From Pleomorphomonas carboxyditropha (GTDB lineage: Bacteria; Pseudomonadota; Alphaproteobacteria; Rhizobiales; Pleomorphomonadaceae), in contig NZ_NQVN01000006.1 of the NCBI RefSeq assembly GCF_002770725.1, forward strand, positions 1 through 64,000: 64,000 bases of DNA, given 5' to 3'. Within the stretch, counting starts at the first letter, position 1; every line of letters begins with the position of its first letter. Below, one piece after another: positions 60,064 to 64,000 of the stretch. Below the pieces are notes generated by a model. It was not told the origin of the DNA. It ran no database searches and saw only the letters and a program-made list of their open reading frames with translations. Made by a program: the position numbers and the translations under genes.

Positions 60064-61362
60064 TCAACAGCCGCTGGAGATCACCGTGGCCATGTCGCGC
60101 CAGGAGCGCGCCGCCGTCGGCTCGCCCAGGGCCTTCTCCCTGGCGAACAGGGCGGCCTCGCGCTTGGCGATATAGTCGCGGGTGATCGGCACCACGTCGT
60201 TCCGGTGGGTGAGCTGGAACTGATAGACCACCACGTCGAGGAAGCGGAACGCCGCCTCGCACAGGGCGAGATAGCATTCCCACATGCGGCAGAACCGCTC
60301 GTCGTAAAGGGCGAGCGCCTTGTCGCGCTGGGCCATGAAGCGGGCGCGCCACTCGCGCAGCGTATCGGCGTAGTGGTGGCGCAGCACCTCGACGTCGGCC
60401 ATCATCAGACCGGACTTCTCGACCGCGGTCACCACCTCGGACAGCGCCGGCAGGTGGCCGCCCGGGAAGATGTACTTGGTGATCCAGCCGTTGGTCAGGC
60501 CCGGCGTCGAGGTATGGCCGATGGTGTGCAGCATGAAGACGCCGTCGTCGGCGAGGAGGTCGGACGCCTTACGGAAGAAGGTGTCGTAATTCTCCGGCCC
60601 GACGTGCTCGAACATGCCGACGGAAATCAGGCGATCGAAGGTGCCGCGCGTGTTGCGGTAGTCCTGAAGCTCGAACTTGACGTGTTCGTAGCCCTTGTCG
60701 GCGGCGCGCTTCTGGGCGACGGCAAGCTGCTCGTCGGACAGCGTCACGCCCTTGACGCGGCCGGCCTCGCCCACCTCGGCGAGATAGAGCCCGAGCCCGC
60801 CCCAGCCGGAGCCGATGTCGAGCACGCTCATGCCGGGATCGATCAGGAGCTTGGCGGCGAGATGCCGGCACTTGGCGCGCTGCGCCTCATCGAGCGTCAT
60901 GTCCGGCGCGGCGTAATAGGCGCAGGAATACTGGCGATCGGTATCGAGGAACAGGTCGTAGAAGGCGGCGTTGAGGTCGTAGTGATGGACGACGTTGCGG
61001 CGCGACCGCATCAGCGTGTTGCGGCCGAACAGGAAGTGCCGGATCTTGCGGGCCATCAGGAACAGCTTGCGGCCGGTGAACCTGCGCATGCCCACGCCGT
61101 GCTGGAGCAGCAGTTCGAGCAGCTCGTAAAGCGTACCCTCGACGATCTCCAGCCGACCATCCATGTAAAGCTCGCCGAACCGCACTTCCGGATCGCGGAT
61201 CAGCTCCGTCGCCACCTTGCGGTCGGCAATGCGGACGACGATGCGTTTGCCACTGCCGTCACCAAACGTCCAACGTGTTCCGTTATAGAGCTCGACTTCG
61301 AACGAACCGCGCGTCACCAGCTTGTTCAGCAGGCCGCGGAGAATATTTTCCGCCCAGACCAT
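60064..61362 (-). CDS. cfa: Cyclopropane-fatty-acyl-phospholipid synthase family
   Basis: Protein of 432 residues, a little longer than E. coli Cfa. It transfers a methylene group from SAM to unsaturated acyl chains of membrane lipids. NVVHHYDLNAAFYDLFLD (substrate region), VLDIGSGWGGLGLYLAE (SAM site) near residue 190, and ISVGMFEHVGPENYD are seen. The ATG at 61362 is used; a GTG at 61377 would add five residues. Alternative member of the family, such as a mycolic-like methyltransferase, cannot be fully excluded. Confidence 0.9.
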   Translation of the reverse strand: MVWAENILRGLLNKLVTRGSFEVELYNGTRWTFGDGSGKRIVVRIADRKVATELIRDPEVRFGELYMDGRLEIVEGTLYELLELLLQHGVGMRRFTGRKLFLMARKIRHFLFGRNTLMRSRRNVVHHYDLNAAFYDLFLDTDRQYSCAYYAAPDMTLDEAQRAKCRHLAAKLLIDPGMSVLDIGSGWGGLGLYLAEVGEAGRVKGVTLSDEQLAVAQKRAADKGYEHVKFELQDYRNTRGTFDRLISVGMFEHVGPENYDTFFRKASDLLADDGVFMLHTIGHTSTPGLTNGWITKYIFPGGHLPALSEVVTAVEKSGLMMADVEVLRHHYADTLREWRARFMAQRDKALALYDERFCRMWECYLALCEAAFRFLDVVVYQFQLTHRNDVVPITRDYIAKREAALFAREKALGEPTAARSWRDMATVISSGC

Positions 61363-61713
61363 CGCATGGTCCCCCACCTAACGCTATCGCGGCGCATCGG
61401 TTCTGCGGTCTTCAACAAGGCCGAAATCAAATACGCCCGATGGCGCCAACCAAAACTTCAACCAAGGCCGTAGAGGATCGTCGCAACGACAATTAAGTCC
61501 GGTCCGGAGCCGAGTCCGCCAGCGGCGGACGGCGGCCCCTGTCGGCGGCCCATTCGTAAATATGACCGAAACTCAAAAAGGTTCCAGAAAAATTCGTAAC
61601 TTCCGCTGGAAGCGGGCGATCACGACTTTGCGACCCATCCGGCCGGCAGATCGGTCAGCGCCTTCGAAATAGATCGCCGGCGGCGAGCCTTCATCCCCGA
61701 CGCCCGGCCGTCG
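61363..61713. other. Intergenic region upstream of cfa
   Basis: 351 bases, presumably containing the cfa promoter. The middle (about 61555-61610) is AT-richer. No gene, tRNA or strong hairpin with a T run was found. Confidence 0.4.
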
Positions 61714-61917
61714 TCACACCTTGCCGGCCGGCTCCTCGAGGGCCAGTTGATCGGGAATCGGCAGACCGCGCTCGGTGAACAGCCGGATCACCCCGGCCGG
61801 CATGGCGCGGCAGGGACAATTGGCCGCATGGCCGGTGTGCCAGGCCAGGCGCTCTGCGGGCGTCGGGTTGTTCGGCATGGGATTGGCCTCATGCCATTGG
61901 CGGTTGAGCCTGCTCAT
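61714..61917 (-). CDS. Small conserved hypothetical protein
   Basis: Protein of 67 residues beginning MSRLNRQWHEANPMPNNPT and continuing AERLAWHTGHAANCPCR. The WHEANPMP...RLAWH...H...C.CR layout resembles a short protein family common in Rhizobiales, with two Cys and two His that could bind metal. GGAAAG is six bases before the ATG. It lies downstream of the pckG terminator. Function unknown. Confidence 0.75.
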   Translation of the reverse strand: MSRLNRQWHEANPMPNNPTPAERLAWHTGHAANCPCRAMPAGVIRLFTERGLPIPDQLALEEPAGKV

Positions 61918-61935
61918 CGGTCACTTTCCAGCCCG

Positions 61936-61969
61936 AAAACGGAACGGCCCCCGTTTCCGGGGGCCGTTC
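61936..61969 (-). terminator. Terminator of pckG
   Basis: Near-perfect 11-bp stem (GAACGGCCCCC 61942-61952 with GGGGGCCGTTC 61959-61969), then a GTTTTC tail on the minus strand. Confidence 0.75.
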
Positions 61970-62003
61970 TTCATGTCGTCAGAAAAGGCCTACCGGAAAC
62001 CGG

Positions 62004-63821
62004 TCAGTCCTTGACGGTCCAGACGTCCGGCGCACGCTCGAGGCGGGCGACCAGCAGCTGGCGCTCCAGCTCCATTTCCTTGGGCAGGCGATCGCCGAAC
62101 TTGGCGAAGTGCGACACCTGGTCCTCGGCCTCGGCCAGACCCTTGTCCTTCTCGACCTTGACGATCTCGTCGTACTTGGCCTTCGGGAAGTCGACGCCTT
62201 CCATGTTCAGGTCCGAGTAGCGCGGAACGAGACCATAGGGGCTCTCGACAGCGGCGGCCGTGCCCTTGACGCGGCCGACGATCCACTCGAGGGCGCGCAT
62301 GTTCTCGCCGTAGCCCGGCCACATGAACTTGCCGTTCTCGTCCTTGCGGAACCAGTTGACGCGGAAGATGCCCGGAACAGCCGGCAGCTTGCGGCCGACG
62401 TTCAGCCAATGCGCCCAGTAGTCGGCCATGTTGTAGCCGCAGAACGGCAGCATGGCGAACGGGTCGCGGCGCATGGCGGCCTGGCCGACGGCGGCGGCGG
62501 TGGCTTCCGAGCCCATGGTGGCGGCGAGGTAGACGCCGTGGGTCCACGAGAAGGACTGCATGACCAGCGGGAAGGCCTTGGAGACGCGGCCGCCGACGAT
62601 GAAGGCATCGATCGGCACACCGGCGGGATCTTCCCAGGCGGCGTCGATCGACGGCACCTGCGAGGCCGGAGCGGTGAAGCGGCTGTTCGGATGGGCAGCG
62701 GCGCGGCCGCAATCCGGGGTCCAGTCCTGACCGGTCCAGTCGATGAGGTGCTTCGGCTTCTCGCCGTCGAGACCTTCCCACCACACGTCGCCGTCGTCGG
62801 TCAGAGCGACGTTGGTGAAGATGCAGTTGGCCTTGAGGGTGGCAAGCGCGTTCGGGTTCGACACGGCGTTGGTGCCGGGGGCGACGCCGAACAGGCCGTT
62901 CTCGGGGTTGATGGCGCGCAGGCGGCCATGGGCGTCCGGCTTGATCCAGGCGATGTCGTCACCGATGGTGGTGACTTCCCAGCCCTTGTAGGTCGGCGGC
63001 GGGATCAGCATGGCGAAGTTGGTCTTGCCGCAGGCCGACGGGAAGGCGGCGGCGACGTAGGCCTTCTCGCCCTTGGGGTTCTTGACGCCGAGGATGAGCA
63101 TGTGCTCGGCGAGCCAGCCCTCGTCGCGGGCCATGACCGAGGCGATGCGCAGGGCGAGACACTTCTTGCCGAGCAGCGCGTTGCCGCCGTAGCCCGAACC
63201 GAACGACATGATCTCGCGGGTTTCGGGGAAGTGGACGATATACTTGGTCTCGTTGGACGGCCAGGCGACGTCCTTCTGGCCGGGCTCGAGCGGGGCGCCG
63301 ACCGAGTGGATGCACGGCACGAAATCGTCGTTGCCGAGCACGTCGAGCACCTTCTGGCCCATGCGGGTCATGATGCGCATGTGGACGGCGACGTAGGCGC
63401 TGTCCGAAATCTCGACGCCGATCTGGGCGATGTCGGAACCGAGCGGGCCCATGGAGAAGGGGATCACGTACATCGTGCGGCCCTTCATGCAGCCCTTCAA
63501 CAGGCCGTTCATGGTGGCGCGCATCTCAGCCGGATCGGCCCAGTTGTTGGTCGGGCCGGCCTCATCCTTGGTCTTCGCGCAGATGAAGGTGCGGTCCTCG
63601 ACGCGGGCGACGTCCGACGGGGCGGAACGGGCCAGGAAGGAGTTCGGGCGCTTCTCGGGATTGAGGCGGATGAAGGTGCCGCCGTCGACCAGCTCCTGGC
63701 AGAGACGATCATATTCTTCCTGCGAACCATCGCACCAGTAGATGCGGTCCGGGGTCGTCAGCTTGGCGACTTCTTCGACCCAGGCAATCAGCTTGGCATT
63801 CTTGGTAGGAGCTTGTGACAT
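62004..63821 (-). CDS. pckG: Phosphoenolpyruvate carboxykinase (GTP)
   Basis: Protein of 605 residues, normal for the GTP-dependent class and unlike the roughly 540-residue ATP class. It converts oxaloacetate to phosphoenolpyruvate. The P-loop with active-site Cys is FPSACGKTN near residue 275; [14 protein letters not shown] and [18 protein letters not shown] are also class hallmarks, the latter giving guanine-binding residues. GGAG lies seven bases before the ATG at 63821. It stands alone between terminators. Confidence 0.97.
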   Translation of the reverse strand: MSQAPTKNAKLIAWVEEVAKLTTPDRIYWCDGSQEEYDRLCQELVDGGTFIRLNPEKRPNSFLARSAPSDVARVEDRTFICAKTKDEAGPTNNWADPAEMRATMNGLLKGCMKGRTMYVIPFSMGPLGSDIAQIGVEISDSAYVAVHMRIMTRMGQKVLDVLGNDDFVPCIHSVGAPLEPGQKDVAWPSNETKYIVHFPETREIMSFGSGYGGNALLGKKCLALRIASVMARDEGWLAEHMLILGVKNPKGEKAYVAAAFPSACGKTNFAMLIPPPTYKGWEVTTIGDDIAWIKPDAHGRLRAINPENGLFGVAPGTNAVSNPNALATLKANCIFTNVALTDDGDVWWEGLDGEKPKHLIDWTGQDWTPDCGRAAAHPNSRFTAPASQVPSIDAAWEDPAGVPIDAFIVGGRVSKAFPLVMQSFSWTHGVYLAATMGSEATAAAVGQAAMRRDPFAMLPFCGYNMADYWAHWLNVGRKLPAVPGIFRVNWFRKDENGKFMWPGYGENMRALEWIVGRVKGTAAAVESPYGLVPRYSDLNMEGVDFPKAKYDEIVKVEKDKGLAEAEDQVSHFAKFGDRLPKEMELERQLLVARLERAPDVWTVKD

Positions 63822-64000
63822 CAGCTTTCTCCGATGGACATATCGCCGCCCGTTCCGGTCTCATTTGCGAGAGAGGACTTATGAGACGATGCGCCGACAG
63901 GGGTGGGTAAGGTTCGCAGCCTGAAGAAAAAGACTTCTGCCTTGGTGGCTACACCATAAAAGAGCATCGCCGGGAACCCTATGGCCCCCATCAGACAACC
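63822..64000. promoter_or_regulatory. Upstream region of pckG
   Basis: 179 bases to the window edge. They should hold the pckG promoter. No gene was recognised. Confidence 0.4.

Overview
The window reads as a chromosomal segment of a GC-rich alphaproteobacterium of the Rhizobiales/Hyphomicrobiales type. The evidence is the AapJQMP amino-acid transporter, a PuuD-type urate hydroxylase, an alpha-galactoside ABC locus laid out like agp of Sinorhizobium, a single LolC/E permease with LolD, a short ProRS, a second EF-G-like protein, and intergenic palindromes of a kind common in that order. A focA-pflB-pflA block points to fermentative capacity, as in facultatively anaerobic members such as Pleomorphomonas; that genus-level guess is inference only.

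Layout. 1-6.7 kb (+): 3' end of gap, pyk, focA, then an AT-rich control region and the overlapping pflB-pflA pair, so lower glycolysis is linked to formate production and export. 6.7-7.1 kb: a HigA-like antitoxin gene broken by a 103-bp palindromic element. 7.1-9.2 kb (-): EF-G-like translation factor. 9.6-20.1 kb: oligosaccharide (probably alpha-galactoside) locus with two GH4 glycosidases, a large binding protein, two permeases, a double ATPase and a divergent AraC regulator. 20.1-31.6 kb (-): purine module running from 5-hydroxyisourate hydrolase through xanthine dehydrogenase (xdhABC) and a BMP-type nucleoside/purine ABC importer to PuuD urate hydroxylase. 31.8-36.3 kb (-): aapJQMP. 36.9-38.6 kb (-): panB-panC for pantothenate. 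38.8-45.6 kb (-): glycogen genes glgC, glgA, glgX, pgm. 45.9-48.4 kb (-): L,D-transpeptidase lipoprotein, hflX, hfq. 48.6-49.8 kb: an intact-looking IS4-family element inserted inside a second copy of the palindromic repeat. 49.9-54.3 kb (-): proS, lolC/E, lolD, D-amino-acid aminotransferase. 54.3-55.0 kb: gene-poor AT-rich stretch with an orphan terminator. 55.0-56.5 kb (+): pirin and a DUF4258/DUF2283 pair. 56.5-59.1 kb (-): rpsI, rplM, fabD, DUF423 protein. 59.2-60.0 kb (+): SpoU-type RNA methyltransferase. 60.1-63.8 kb (-): cyclopropane fatty acid synthase, a small conserved protein, and GTP-type PEP carboxykinase.

Taken together the genes describe a sugar-using organism with carbon storage (glycogen), alpha-galactoside uptake, purine scavenging, gluconeogenesis and mixed-acid style pyruvate cleavage. 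The most unusual readable signals are the nested mobile DNA: a two-hairpin repeat with TA target duplications that has split a HigA-like gene, and a second copy of the same repeat split by an IS4 element with a clean 9-bp duplication. No CRISPR array, rRNA or tRNA gene was recognised. All identifications rest on reading the sequence by eye; no database search was possible.
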